A DNA stretch of 64,000 nucleotides. Source: Lacrimispora algidixylanolytica (GTDB taxonomy: Bacteria; Bacillota; Clostridia; Lachnospirales; Lachnospiraceae). Position numbers and translations under genes: made by a program. The notes beneath the pieces are model-generated. The model was not told where the DNA came from and did no database searches. It worked only from the letters and a program-made list of their open reading frames with translations. Position 1 is the stretch's first letter. Each line of letters opens with the position of its first letter. The stretch is taken from NCBI RefSeq assembly GCF_003609635.1, contig NZ_MCIA01000033.1:1-64000 (forward strand). Reading direction: 5' to 3'. Of this stretch, positions 45,118 through 54,498 are shown piece after piece.

Positions 45118-46029
45118 TTATTTTTTATATTTTAGAATGATTTCTTCTAATTTGCCTAGGATCATTTCACGAATATGTTCTGGAGCCAATACTTCAATAT
45201 TGGTTCCGAAGGAGAGTATATAGTGAAGCAGCCATTCCCCTTCTGGTAAGGAGGTATCAACGATAAAAGTACCGTCTTGATTTTTGGTTATTTCATGTTC
45301 TGTGAACTCTTCAAACACACGATAAGCCCCCTGGGGGAAGATCTGTAATTGTATATGGATCCAATTTTGAGAATTTTGATCTTTTTCATCGATGGATACT
45401 TCATCTGGGTTCCTGTATTTAAAGGATTCCTGCGTTATTTCAACATAAAACATACGTGAGATTTTAAACGTTCTATATTCCTCTTTCGTTAGACAGAACC
45501 CTTTTAAATACCACGCATTAACCTTAAAGATGAGTTTTAATGGTTCGACCTTTCTGGTGTTTTTCTCACCAGATGAGTTAAAATAAGTAAATTCAACAAT
45601 CTGATGATTGAGAATCGCATCTTTTAAGAGCGTAAATTCACATTTTTTATTCTCATCGCTTCCCCATGGTGATAAATCTACTTCAATCCAATTGGTCTTG
45701 CTTTTGTTAAACAAGCTGCTTAATTTTGAAAGGACTCTGTCAGTTTCAGGATTTTGAGTTACAGTTAAGCTCTGCAATGCAAATAAAATCTCATTTTGTT
45801 CTTCTTCTGAAAGCACAGATTTATTCAGGATATAGTCTTCTAGTAATGATATGCCGCCACCTTTTCCTTGACTTGCATAAATGGGGATACCTGCCGAAGA
45901 TAACATATCGATATCACGATAGATTGTCCTTACAGATACTTCAAACTTCTCCGCTAGTTCTTTGGCAGTCGTGGTCTTTTTATTTAATAGAATATATACA
46001 ATTTCGAAAAGTCGATTCATCTGCATCAT
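45118..46029 (-). CDS. HTH + WYL domain transcriptional regulator (YafY/DeoR-like)
   Basis: 303 residues from the ATG at 46029, preceded by GAGGTGATA (an ATG three bases later is equivalent). N-terminal HTH_11: RLFEIVYILLNKKTTTAKEL then FEVSVRTIYRDIDMLSSAGI. The WYL domain lies in the middle (VEPLKLIFKVNAWYLKGFCL, where the motif reads WYL) with the WCX extension at the C-terminus. WYL proteins sense nucleic acids or nucleotides in several DNA-damage and defence systems. Here the regulated operon includes an alkylation-repair protein, which fits a damage response. It is transcribed in the same direction as the operon it precedes. Confidence 0.9.
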   Translation of the reverse strand: MMQMNRLFEIVYILLNKKTTTAKELAEKFEVSVRTIYRDIDMLSSAGIPIYASQGKGGGISLLEDYILNKSVLSEEEQNEILFALQSLTVTQNPETDRVLSKLSSLFNKSKTNWIEVDLSPWGSDENKKCEFTLLKDAILNHQIVEFTYFNSSGEKNTRKVEPLKLIFKVNAWYLKGFCLTKEEYRTFKISRMFYVEITQESFKYRNPDEVSIDEKDQNSQNWIHIQLQIFPQGAYRVFEEFTEHEITKNQDGTFIVDTSLPEGEWLLHYILSFGTNIEVLAPEHIREMILGKLEEIILKYKK

Positions 46030-46055
46030 TATCACCTCAAATATATTATATAACA

Positions 46056-46085
46056 TATAACTTGACAACAGTATGGCATGTTATA
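46056..46085. promoter_or_regulatory. Operator upstream of the WYL regulator gene
   Basis: TATAACTTGAC (46056-46066) is identical to the left half of the SDR operator. GGCATGTTATA (46075-46085) matches the right half at 9 of 11. The spacer is again 8 bases. This indicates autoregulation. Confidence 0.7.
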
Positions 46086-46370
46086 CCGGTAAAAGCAATT
46101 AATTAATTATAAGTAACCCCAATGTTATAAAATGTAGAATAATTAAATTTTGGCACCCAATATGTATAATTTTGGCACTTGGGTTGAAATTTATTTGAAT
46201 GGGGTATATGCTGAAAATACAAGGAGGTGATTCCATTTATATAATGTTTTTCTATTAAATAGTTTAATAGATATGGTCCGGTCAATAATGAAGGATTACT
46301 TATTCTTAGCAGTATGGATACCTAATTTAAGAAAAAATATTTGAAAATACGGGGGAGTAAAGAAAATAAT
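46086..46370. other. Promoter region of the pectate lyase gene
   Basis: About 285 bases, no ORF. Two copies of TTTTGGCAC occur (around 46147 and 46171). The second, TTGGCACTTGGGTTGAA, is near the sigma-54 -24/-12 consensus except for one base at the -12 GC. No strong sigma-A boxes were found. Confidence 0.35.
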
Positions 46371-48050
46371 ATGATAAATAATTGGAGAGCAATTACTAAA
46401 AAGCTATTGTTTTTATCTCTGATGCTCATTATGGCATCAGGTAATTTCGCATTGACTGCTTTTGCATCAAGTATTTCGCTGAAAGAGAGCGGAGGAGGAT
46501 TTGAAAGTGCTTATATTGAATGGAGTCCGATTAGTAATGCAGTTTCCTACAACACATATATAAAATCTACAAGTGCAAGTGATTCAACTTATATACAACT
46601 AGATAATGAATTAATTAGAAAGTATTCATCTTATTGGAGAGCAGATGAGGTAGGCCTTGCAGCCGGACAATATGTAATGAAAGCAGAAGCAATCCTATCG
46701 GATGGTTCTAAAGAAAGTACTGTTTCCGGTACGATTACCGTAAGTGCAAATGACAGAACCGGTTTTGCTTTTTCTGGAGATTCTAAGTATGGTTCTGGAT
46801 CTGGGGCTTATCAGGATAATGGAACTTTAAAAGATGGAGCTCAAGTTATTTACATTACATCTGAAACATCAAAAACCGTGACTCTTGATGTTATCGTAAA
46901 CAGCTCAGGAAAGATACAAAAAGCTACCGGAATCGGTGAAATATTAACGTTACGCCAAAAAGGATATGATAAAACTCCTCTTGCGATTCGTTTTATTGGA
47001 AAAATCACAGACAATGACTTAAAAGGAATGCTTAACAGCAGCGGATATTTACAGGTAAAAGGAAAATCATCCTACGCAGAAATGAATATGACCTTGGAAG
47101 GGATTGGTGAGGATGCTACTGCTTATGGTTGGGGTTTCTTAATTAGAAACTGCGGAAACTTAGAAATCAGAAACCTAGGCATAATGCTGTTCCCTGATGA
47201 TGGTATTTCACTTGACACAGATAACTGCAATTTATGGGTGCATAACAATGATATCTTTTACGGTACAGCAGGATCCGATGCCGACCAGGCAAAAGGAGAT
47301 GGTTCCGCTGATGTAAAGGGAGCATCTACCTATGTAACTGTAGCTTATAATCATTTCTGGGATTCCGGAAAATGTTCTCTTTGTGGCATGAAAGATAGTG
47401 CAGAATTTTTTGTAACCTACCATCATAACTGGTTTGATCATTCCGATTCCCGACAACCGAGAATCAGAGTTGCCTCTGTACATATTTACAACAATTATTT
47501 TGACGGAAATTCAAAATATGGTGTTGGTATAACAAATGGAGGTTCTGCATTTGTAGAAGCAAACTATTTCAGAAATAGTAAATATCCTATGATGAGTTCA
47601 TTACAAGGTACCGATACTTTAGGCGCTGGTACGTTTTCCGGTGAAAACGGCGGTATTATTAAGGCTTTTAACAATAGGATTGAAGGTGCCTCAAGCCTGA
47701 TCTATGCAAACTCAAATGCTGGAACGACGAACTTAAATGCAACCTCATTTGATGCCTATTTAGCTTCCACGAGAAATGAAACCGTTCCAAGTTCTTATAA
47801 AACCTTAGTTGGAAATACTACATATAATAACTTTGATACTGGAAAAGATACCGGAGTCAGCGAATCTGGCATTAATAATGTAAACGATGTAAAACAAATT
47901 GTAACGACAAGTGCAGGACGTATGAATCAGGGTGACTTTACTTGGAAATTTAATGACGCTATTGATGATACCTCTTATACTTTAAATGCAGCACTGATGA
48001 TTAAAATAAAAAGTTATACCTCAGAGCTTGTATCCGTTGGAGGAAAGTGA
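46371..48050 (+). CDS. Secreted pectate lyase (PL1-like)
   Basis: 559 residues from the ATG at 46371. A signal peptide is evident: NNWRAITKK, a hydrophobic core LLFLSLMLIMASG and a likely cut after ALTAFA. A fibronectin-III-like domain follows (AYIEWSPISNAVSYNTYIKS), then the right-handed beta-helix with DDGISLDTDNCNLWVHNNDI, the family-typical VTYHHNWFDHSDSRQPRIR (catalytic RxPxxR) and HIYNNYFDGNSKYGVG. It cleaves polygalacturonate outside the cell by calcium-dependent beta-elimination. No transporter for the product lies adjacent; the gene is flanked by regulators of other units. Confidence 0.9.
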   Translation: MINNWRAITKKLLFLSLMLIMASGNFALTAFASSISLKESGGGFESAYIEWSPISNAVSYNTYIKSTSASDSTYIQLDNELIRKYSSYWRADEVGLAAGQYVMKAEAILSDGSKESTVSGTITVSANDRTGFAFSGDSKYGSGSGAYQDNGTLKDGAQVIYITSETSKTVTLDVIVNSSGKIQKATGIGEILTLRQKGYDKTPLAIRFIGKITDNDLKGMLNSSGYLQVKGKSSYAEMNMTLEGIGEDATAYGWGFLIRNCGNLEIRNLGIMLFPDDGISLDTDNCNLWVHNNDIFYGTAGSDADQAKGDGSADVKGASTYVTVAYNHFWDSGKCSLCGMKDSAEFFVTYHHNWFDHSDSRQPRIRVASVHIYNNYFDGNSKYGVGITNGGSAFVEANYFRNSKYPMMSSLQGTDTLGAGTFSGENGGIIKAFNNRIEGASSLIYANSNAGTTNLNATSFDAYLASTRNETVPSSYKTLVGNTTYNNFDTGKDTGVSESGINNVNDVKQIVTTSAGRMNQGDFTWKFNDAIDDTSYTLNAALMIKIKSYTSELVSVGGK

Positions 48051-48129
48051 AGCAAGTAGATTAATAGTTCTTGTAGGTATTATAAAATAGGAGATCGTAA
48101 CCGAAAGATATATCTACAAGTGAACGATT

Positions 48130-48172
48130 GCATCTTGAAAAGCTTTTATTAGCCCATTCAAGATGCATTTTT
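48130..48172. terminator. Terminator, copy 1 of a near-identical pair
   Basis: GCATCTTGAA (48130-48139) pairs with TTCAAGATGC (48157-48166), then ATTTTTTAT. It terminates the pectate lyase transcript and perhaps the TetR gene from the other side. Nearly the same sequence recurs at 49908-49950. Confidence 0.85.
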
Positions 48173-48738
48173 TATATATCAGATTCGTGTGATACAAGTT
48201 GCTTGGTGTATGGTTCTAGTAAAAACATAAGTTGCTCAGTAACTTCCTGCACACTGCAGGGCATAGAATTATTAATCCACCATTCCAATACTCCAATAAA
48301 TCCAGAAGCTAAAAAATGAGTGGTTACATCATTTGAAGATACAATGTTTTTTGATTTTATAACGTCACCCTCAGTTACTGTTTGCACAATAATGGAATAT
48401 AAGCGGCTGCGGAAAAATCCAAAGCCCTCATTATTAAGAAGCAATTTGTATATTGTAAAATTTTTCTCCAGATATTCAAATACGCTTTGAAATGCCCTTT
48501 CGCTTAGATTCTTGTCAGCACTATTGGCACAGTAATTTAGTAACAGTTCAATATATGTCTCTATGCACTTATCAAGCAAGTCAAATTTATCCACGTAATG
48601 TAGATAAAAAGTTCCTCTGTTTATGTTTGCGCGTTCGGCAATGTCAATGACGGTTATTTTCTCAAATCCTTTTTCAGCCAAAAGGTCGATGAAGGTATTC
48701 ATAATCACCTGCCTTGTTTTTTCTATTCTTCTATCCAT
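48172..48738 (-). CDS. TetR family transcriptional regulator
   Basis: 188 residues; the ATG at 48738 follows GGAGGTGAACTTT. The N-terminal HTH is typical (MNTFIDLLAEKGFEKITVID, then RANINRGTFYLHYVDKFDLL), with a helical ligand-binding C-terminus that is not conserved. It is divergent from the ketopantoate-reductase-like gene, and two identical TGTTGA-N4-TCAACA palindromes lie in the shared gap. Confidence 0.93.
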   Translation of the reverse strand: MDRRIEKTRQVIMNTFIDLLAEKGFEKITVIDIAERANINRGTFYLHYVDKFDLLDKCIETYIELLLNYCANSADKNLSERAFQSVFEYLEKNFTIYKLLLNNEGFGFFRSRLYSIIVQTVTEGDVIKSKNIVSSNDVTTHFLASGFIGVLEWWINNSMPCSVQEVTEQLMFLLEPYTKQLVSHESDI

Positions 48739-48776
48739 AAAGTTCACCTCCATATATTCAACAATTTAGCAAAATG

Positions 48777-48792
48777 TGTTGAGTTCTCAACA
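48777..48792. promoter_or_regulatory. TetR operator 1
   Basis: TGTTGAGTTCTCAACA, a 7-bp inverted repeat around TT, 39 bases upstream of the TetR start. Confidence 0.7.
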
Positions 48793-48856
48793 GTTTAAAC
48801 AAATCTAATGATTGAATTATTCACCACAAATCAGTATTCTAAGAATATCAAATACT

Positions 48857-48872
48857 TGTTGAAAAATCAACA
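48857..48872. promoter_or_regulatory. TetR operator 2
   Basis: TGTTGAAAAATCAACA, same outer six bases and same 4-base spacing as operator 1, 25 bases upstream of the reductase ATG. Confidence 0.7.
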
Positions 48873-48896
48873 CGTGATTATTCGGGAGGATAATTT

Positions 48897-49826
48897 ATGA
48901 AAATACTATTTTTTGGTCGTGGTGTTATTGGTACACAATACGCTTGGGCGTTTGAAAAAGCAGGCCATACCGTTGAATTCTATGTTCGTGAAGGTAGAAA
49001 GGAGCAATATGGCTCACATGTAAATTTAAGAATTTGGGATGCAAGGCGAAGCAAAAAAGATCGGATGGTCAAAGAAAAATGGCCTATTGTAACACATGAA
49101 GAAATCAAAGAAAATCACGACTATGATCTCATTCTCATGAGTGTCAATTCCGCACAAGTATCAAGTGCAGTAAAATACCTTGCGCCCCGTCTTGGAAATG
49201 CAACTGTTCTATTTTTCAATAACTTTTGGCAAGACCCTCGAATAGCTGCTCAGCCGATTCCGCTCAGTCAAATTGTTTATGGATTCCCCGGTGCAGGCGG
49301 TGGATACGAAGGAGACACTCTTTACGGTGGTCTTTACAAGATGGTTCAGTTTGGAACCTTTGAATCTGAGCCGACCAAAAGAGATTTAGAGGTCCGTAAA
49401 CTTTTTGTTGATGCAGGATTCAAGATAATGGTTCAAAAGGATCTTCAAAGTTGGTTCTGGAATCACTACGCATTAAACGCTGCAATGGAAGTAGAAGTAT
49501 TAAAAAGTGGCAGTTTTGAAAACGTAGTTTCTTCACCCGAAGCACTCGTTGGAATCGGACGTAATATGAAAGAAATTATCCTGCTTTTGAAAGCTAAAAA
49601 CTCAAAAATTGATGTTATAACAAAGTTGATAAGCAACCTGCCACCTAAAGCTGTTGGGTTTCTTATGCGTAACGTTATTTTTTCCCCAAGAAGCATGACC
49701 TATTCCCTTATGGTGCATAACCATGCTAAAGTTGGTTATGCCGTACAGGAAGTTTTATCAGATGCCAGAAAGCACGGTATAAAGGTACCACGGCTTTACG
49801 AGGTAGAAAGCCTTATTACGCAATAG
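48897..49826 (+). CDS. Ketopantoate reductase (ApbA/PanE)-like protein
   Basis: 309 residues, GGGAGGATAATTT before the ATG. An N-terminal Rossmann fold with GRGVIGTQYAWAFEKAGH matches the NADP-binding G-x-G-x2-G pattern (GRGVIG). The DYDLILMSVNSAQVSSAV segment and the helical C-terminal domain (WFWNHYALNAAMEVEVL) fit the family. The classical catalytic Lys of PanE is in the region VQKDLQSWFWNHYAL, so catalysis is plausible. The isolated position beside a TetR regulator suggests a role in detoxifying a carbonyl compound rather than pantothenate synthesis; this is inference. Confidence 0.87.
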   Translation: MKILFFGRGVIGTQYAWAFEKAGHTVEFYVREGRKEQYGSHVNLRIWDARRSKKDRMVKEKWPIVTHEEIKENHDYDLILMSVNSAQVSSAVKYLAPRLGNATVLFFNNFWQDPRIAAQPIPLSQIVYGFPGAGGGYEGDTLYGGLYKMVQFGTFESEPTKRDLEVRKLFVDAGFKIMVQKDLQSWFWNHYALNAAMEVEVLKSGSFENVVSSPEALVGIGRNMKEIILLLKAKNSKIDVITKLISNLPPKAVGFLMRNVIFSPRSMTYSLMVHNHAKVGYAVQEVLSDARKHGIKVPRLYEVESLITQ

Positions 49827-49907
49827 TGAACAGGCTCAAGAAAAACAGACGATATACGAATCATAACCATCCGTTGAACGGTTAGAGCACCATTATAAGT
49901 ATAAAAT

Positions 49908-49955
49908 GCATCTTGAAAAAGCTTTTAATAGCCCGTTCAAGATGCATTTTTTTAT
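49908..49955. terminator. Terminator, copy 2 of a near-identical pair
   Basis: TGCATCTTGAA (from 49908) pairs with TTCAAGATGCA, then TTTTTTTAT. Stem, loop core (AGCTTTTA.TAGCCC) and flanks match the hairpin at 48130-48172 with only a few changes. Confidence 0.85.
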
Positions 49956-49963
49956 ATGCCAGT

Positions 49964-51004
49964 TTAAATGAGAGAGTGAGACATTTTGTTCTGATTTTGA
50001 GTTGATGATCGGATAATAAGGTTAGGTAGGGTTACAAATGATTGAACTTGAAGAGCCGGATTATTAATTTTCTGCAATAATATGGAAGCTGCCTGTCTTC
50101 CGATTTCATGGACATCAATATCAATAACAGTCAGAGGAGGATCAATGAGCTGTGAAAGAGGATAATCGTCAAAAGTAATAAGTCCCATGTCCTTTGGTAT
50201 CGATAATTGGTGTTTTTCTGCTGCATGAACGGCTCCCATTGCAATTTGATTGTTTTCACAGATAACGGCATCGGGAAGAGTGGGCTGACATAGCAGCTCC
50301 TCCATCATTAAAAATCCGCTTTCTTTTGTATATGTGCCGTATTTTATAAAATCATCTTGTATCGTGAGACGATTTATATTCATATATGAAACAAAACCTT
50401 GAAGGCGGTGTCTTGAAATCTCATCACTTTTAGGGCCGCCTATAAATGCGATTTGAGTATAGCCGCATTCCTCTAGATATTCCATTGCCATTTGTCCAGA
50501 TACCCGGTTGTTGGTATCAATCCAGCAAGTGGAACTGGCAAATGGAGGCCTTCCGATAATAATGTGGGGAAAATTATTTTTTACTAGAAAATCAACCAAT
50601 GGTCTTGAGGTGGCAGAGCCATGTACCAAAATGCCATCAGCAGTATTACAACCTACAATTTTCTTCACTGATTCATAAGCATCTTGTGTATCAGAAACAC
50701 CCATGAAAGGCAAATTATAGTCTTTATTTCGAATTACATTTTGTGCCCCGCATAGTATTTCAAACATGTGCGGATTATGAAATGCAGTATGTAATTCTGT
50801 AACAGCAAGAAAGACAATATTACCAGAACGCTTATATTTGAAATTACTGGCTTGTGCATTTGGATGATAATTGAGACGTTTCATTACTTCTTTTACATGT
50901 TGAGTGGTACTTTCTGAAATATATGGTTTGTTATTTAGTATTTTAGAAACCGTAGCAATGGAAACATCGGCTTCTCTGGCAACATCCTTTATCGTCACAG
51001 CCAT
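49964..51004 (-). CDS. LacI family transcriptional regulator
   Basis: 346 residues. The LacI HTH is clear at the N-terminus: TIKDVAREADVSIATVSKIL, then NNKPYISESTTQHVKEVMKR and the hinge LNYHPNAQA. The periplasmic-binding-like sensor domain spans the rest. It is divergent from the amylase/maltodextrin operon. A perfect 12-base palindrome (51122-51133) just after that operon's -10 is the probable operator. It should repress the starch operon until maltose or a maltodextrin binds. Confidence 0.93.
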   Translation of the reverse strand: MAVTIKDVAREADVSIATVSKILNNKPYISESTTQHVKEVMKRLNYHPNAQASNFKYKRSGNIVFLAVTELHTAFHNPHMFEILCGAQNVIRNKDYNLPFMGVSDTQDAYESVKKIVGCNTADGILVHGSATSRPLVDFLVKNNFPHIIIGRPPFASSTCWIDTNNRVSGQMAMEYLEECGYTQIAFIGGPKSDEISRHRLQGFVSYMNINRLTIQDDFIKYGTYTKESGFLMMEELLCQPTLPDAVICENNQIAMGAVHAAEKHQLSIPKDMGLITFDDYPLSQLIDPPLTVIDIDVHEIGRQAASILLQKINNPALQVQSFVTLPNLIIRSSTQNQNKMSHSLI

Positions 51005-51106
51005 AGGAATCCCCCTTCTTTTGACTCATATTAAAATAGTATAACGTTTACCTAAAAAAAACAAGCAATATGTATAATAAGACTATGTTGTTTGGTTTGA
51101 TATTGT

Positions 51107-51133
51107 TATAATTTACTTATGAACACCGGTGTT
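51107..51133 (+). promoter_or_regulatory. Amylase operon -10 box and LacI operator
   Basis: TATAAT at 51107-51112 is followed by the perfect palindrome AACACCGGTGTT at 51122-51133, with the CG-centred symmetry usual for LacI-family sites. The -35 is weak. The operator would cover the transcription start. Confidence 0.7.
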
Positions 51134-51186
51134 TTATGAAAATAGTAAACAACATATTATTTGTGAATAAGGAAGGGGATAAGAGA

Positions 51187-53166
51187 GTGGGAAGAAAATT
51201 AAAACGTATTGTTAGCTTAGCACTTTGTTTGTTTATGATAGTGCTGTTATTACCTCCAATGAAGGTGAATGCATCCGAAAGTCTTCGGGGAGAGTCAATT
51301 TATCAAATTATGGTTGACCGTTTTTATGATGGAGATAAGACGAATAATGCAACAGGAGAAGCTTTTCGATATGCTGAGAACTCACAAGAAGATTTTCGCT
51401 ATATGCATGGCGGTGACTGGCAAGGAATCATAGATAAGATTTCTTACATTAAGAATATGGGATATACGGCTATCTGGATTTCACCGGTTTCAGATCCACA
51501 GCTTTGGGGAATACCTGATTCCAATGGCAAGCAGTGGCCAACTGCCTATCACGGATATAATGTATTTGATCCAAATCGTGCCAACCGCTATTTTGGTTCG
51601 AAAGATCCACAAGATAGCAAGGATAAGCTAAAGGAATTAGTAGATGTTTGTCACGATAATGGAATAAAGGTCATATTTGATGTTGTTCCGAATCATGTGG
51701 GAGATTATCTTCAAGGGACGGGAAGTAAAGCTCATTATACGACTGGAACAGGTTTAAAAGAGGGCACACAATTGCAGCCGGCGTCTCCTTTTAATAATGT
51801 TTCATGGTATCACAATAAAGGAGATATTAATTTTGACTTGGAGCATCCGCATACGGCTTCAAGCACACAGATGCTTGAAGATCATGATTTGGGTGGTTTG
51901 GATGATATTGATTTTGATAATAAGGATGCCAAAAATGCAATATTTGATTCGATTAAAAACTGGTTTACCTATACAGGGGCAGATGCTGCCAGAGTTGACG
52001 CGGCAAAATGTATGAAGCCATCAGATATTCATGAATTACAGGAACATTTAGGGGTTGCAACATTTGGTGAAAATTTTGATATGCATGTGGATTTTATAAA
52101 GGATTGGGTCGGAGATAACGCAGAAACAGGAATGCTTGATTTTCCACTGTTTCAAGCAATTGTAAATGATTTTGCTTATGGACAGAATTTTAACAATACA
52201 TCAGAAATATCAATTCAATCCATTTTAGCGCAAGATCACCTTTATGGCACTCATCTTAATGATATGGTTACTTTTATTGACAATCACGATAGAAATCGTT
52301 TTCTAACAGAAACAGGTGGAGATGTTGATAAACTACATAATGCATTGACTTTTATTTTTGCGGCAAGGGGCACTCCGGTAGTATTCCAGGGGACGGAGCA
52401 AAATAGAGGAAATGCGAATGGTCAGGGAATCAACGGGATTGCAGATACCTGGAATCGCTGGTCGATGGTAACTAAAGATGGAAACGGAAATGTATTAAAA
52501 GACTATTTTAATACATCGACTGATACATATCAACTTATTCGGACCTTGAATGAACTTCGGGGAAAATATGAAGCTCTAAGTTCTGGAACACAGCGTGAAA
52601 TGTGGACTTCAATGCATACCTATGCTTTTTCAAGGAGAATGGACAGCGGAAAGCATGTGGGACAGGAACTAATTTGTGCGTTTCATAATTCCAAAGGAAC
52701 AGATGCCGAAACAATGTCGATACGTGCCGAAAGTACGATAAAGGCAGGAACTACTTTAGTAAATGTCATGAATCCAAATGATAGAATAACAGTATCGCCA
52801 GATAAGAAAATCACTATAACACTTACCGGAGACACTTCTAAAATATATGCTGTAGATGAAGATGCCGGTGAGACAATTCCGGTGACCATTCATATACGCA
52901 ATGCATCTACTGACTGGGGACAGAAGATTTATATTCTTGGAAACTGTGCGGAACTTGGGAACTGGAATCCAATTAAAGCGGCAGGGCCGGCAGTCTGCCC
53001 CAACTATCCTGAGTGGAATTTGACAATATATCTTACAGCAGGTCAGAAAGTTGAATTTAAGGCGATTAAGAAGAATGAGGCAGGCAATGTCATATGGCAA
53101 AGTGGCGAAAACCACAGCTATACGGTACCATCATCGGATTCGGGGAAAGTAAGTATTGATTGGTAA
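51187..53166 (+). CDS. Secreted alpha-amylase-type GH13 with CBM20
   Basis: A GTG start at 51187 is chosen (659 residues) because AAGGGGA lies just before it and the protein then starts with a clean signal peptide (GRKLKRIVSLALCLFMIVLL). The GH13 regions are all present: FDVVPNHV (I), Asp271 in ARVDAAKCM (II, nucleophile), Glu295 in FGENFD (III, acid/base) and Asp368 in FIDNHD (IV). A C-terminal starch-binding CBM20 follows (TIHIRNASTDWGQKIYILGN, CAELGNWNP). The layout resembles cyclodextrin glucanotransferases and maltogenic amylases; hydrolysis versus cyclisation cannot be decided. It would degrade starch outside the cell for the importer that follows. Confidence 0.9.
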   Translation: MGRKLKRIVSLALCLFMIVLLLPPMKVNASESLRGESIYQIMVDRFYDGDKTNNATGEAFRYAENSQEDFRYMHGGDWQGIIDKISYIKNMGYTAIWISPVSDPQLWGIPDSNGKQWPTAYHGYNVFDPNRANRYFGSKDPQDSKDKLKELVDVCHDNGIKVIFDVVPNHVGDYLQGTGSKAHYTTGTGLKEGTQLQPASPFNNVSWYHNKGDINFDLEHPHTASSTQMLEDHDLGGLDDIDFDNKDAKNAIFDSIKNWFTYTGADAARVDAAKCMKPSDIHELQEHLGVATFGENFDMHVDFIKDWVGDNAETGMLDFPLFQAIVNDFAYGQNFNNTSEISIQSILAQDHLYGTHLNDMVTFIDNHDRNRFLTETGGDVDKLHNALTFIFAARGTPVVFQGTEQNRGNANGQGINGIADTWNRWSMVTKDGNGNVLKDYFNTSTDTYQLIRTLNELRGKYEALSSGTQREMWTSMHTYAFSRRMDSGKHVGQELICAFHNSKGTDAETMSIRAESTIKAGTTLVNVMNPNDRITVSPDKKITITLTGDTSKIYAVDEDAGETIPVTIHIRNASTDWGQKIYILGNCAELGNWNPIKAAGPAVCPNYPEWNLTIYLTAGQKVEFKAIKKNEAGNVIWQSGENHSYTVPSSDSGKVSIDW

Positions 53167-53201
53167 AATAGTTTCATTATTTTGAATGGAGGGTATGGGA
53201 T

Positions 53202-54443
53202 ATGAAAAAGAAGATGGCACTGATTTTGTGTATTGCAATGGCTGCCATGTGTTTATCAGGATGTAGTAAGAATACGGAAAGTTTTGCAACAAAGCAGGAA
53301 AGTAAGGAATCATTAACTACAATCCGTATTTGGCATGATGGAGATAAGGCAATTATGCAGATGATGGAACATCGGCTTAATGAGGCTTTAAGTGATAATG
53401 GTATCACCGTTAAATTTGAGCAAAAAAGTGGCTTGACTGATCAGATCAAACTATATGAAAGTGATGAGGTAAACGGTCCGGATATGTATATGTATGCCCA
53501 TGACTCTCTTGGAATGTTTGTTGAAATGGGGGCTTTGGCACCATTAGCAGACGTCATTGACAAAAAAGTTTATGCGGATATGCTTCCGATGACACTTAAA
53601 GCAGGGAATTATAAGGATTCGCAGTATCTTATGCCTGTTTATTTTGAAACACTGCTTTTTATTTATAATAAGGATTTGTGGGAGGGAGAAGTGCCTTCTA
53701 CCACAGATGAGCTTTATTCCTATATGAAGAACCATACAGATATAACGAAAGGAACGTATGCTTTAGTGAATCAGCATTCAACTGCTTATAATGTAGCTCC
53801 CTTCATTAACGGATTTGGAGGATTTATTATGAATGAGCAGGCTAAGCCAGGGTTAAGTGACGAAAAAACCAAGGAAGCAGTTGAATATCATAAAAAGTTT
53901 GCAGACTTAGAAGCAGATGGGGACTACAATACGGTAAATGCCCTTTTTAATGAAGGAAAAGCAGCAGCAATTATTGGAGGTCCATGGCTGATAGCAGGAG
54001 TTAAAGAAGCTAAAATCAATTATGGAATAAAATCCTTATCTGATTTTACACTTCCAAACGGTAATGCACTGGCACCATATTCAGGCGTGCAGGGAATTGG
54101 TGTTATGAAGCATGCAGCAGAAGCCAAAAAAGATGCAGTAGCAAAGGTATTAGAAGAAATTGCAAATCCGGAGATTGGAATTGATCTGGCAGAAAATTCG
54201 GGATGTGCACCAGCGAATCAAAAATCTTATGAATCTAAAACTGTGGCAAATGATGAGATGATAGCTGCAATGAGGCGGACTGCGGATACAGCACAGCCAA
54301 TGCCAAATATTCCACAAATGAGTGTAATGTGGGGGCCAACAGAATCACTGCTTGCAGCAGTAAATAAATCAGGCAAAGATTTCAGCACTGCTGCTGATGA
54401 ATATCAGAAGGTAGCGGAAAATGCAATAGCCGATATGAAATAA
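53202..54443 (+). CDS. Maltodextrin-type ABC transporter substrate-binding lipoprotein
   Basis: 413 residues, GGAGGG before the ATG. Lipoprotein signal: KKKMALILCIAMAAMCLSGC with a lipobox ending in Cys. The MalE-like fold is apparent (IRIWHDGDKAIMQMMEHRLN, GGPWLIAGVKEA). The neighbouring amylase and neopullulanase indicate maltodextrins or cyclodextrins as ligand. A long perfect stem-loop follows the gene. Confidence 0.9.
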   Translation: MKKKMALILCIAMAAMCLSGCSKNTESFATKQESKESLTTIRIWHDGDKAIMQMMEHRLNEALSDNGITVKFEQKSGLTDQIKLYESDEVNGPDMYMYAHDSLGMFVEMGALAPLADVIDKKVYADMLPMTLKAGNYKDSQYLMPVYFETLLFIYNKDLWEGEVPSTTDELYSYMKNHTDITKGTYALVNQHSTAYNVAPFINGFGGFIMNEQAKPGLSDEKTKEAVEYHKKFADLEADGDYNTVNALFNEGKAAAIIGGPWLIAGVKEAKINYGIKSLSDFTLPNGNALAPYSGVQGIGVMKHAAEAKKDAVAKVLEEIANPEIGIDLAENSGCAPANQKSYESKTVANDEMIAAMRRTADTAQPMPNIPQMSVMWGPTESLLAAVNKSGKDFSTAADEYQKVAENAIADMK

Positions 54444-54498
54444 AGTTATATAGAGGTATGACGAAGAAAAAATAAAAGAAGATAAGTTTTATCTTTTC

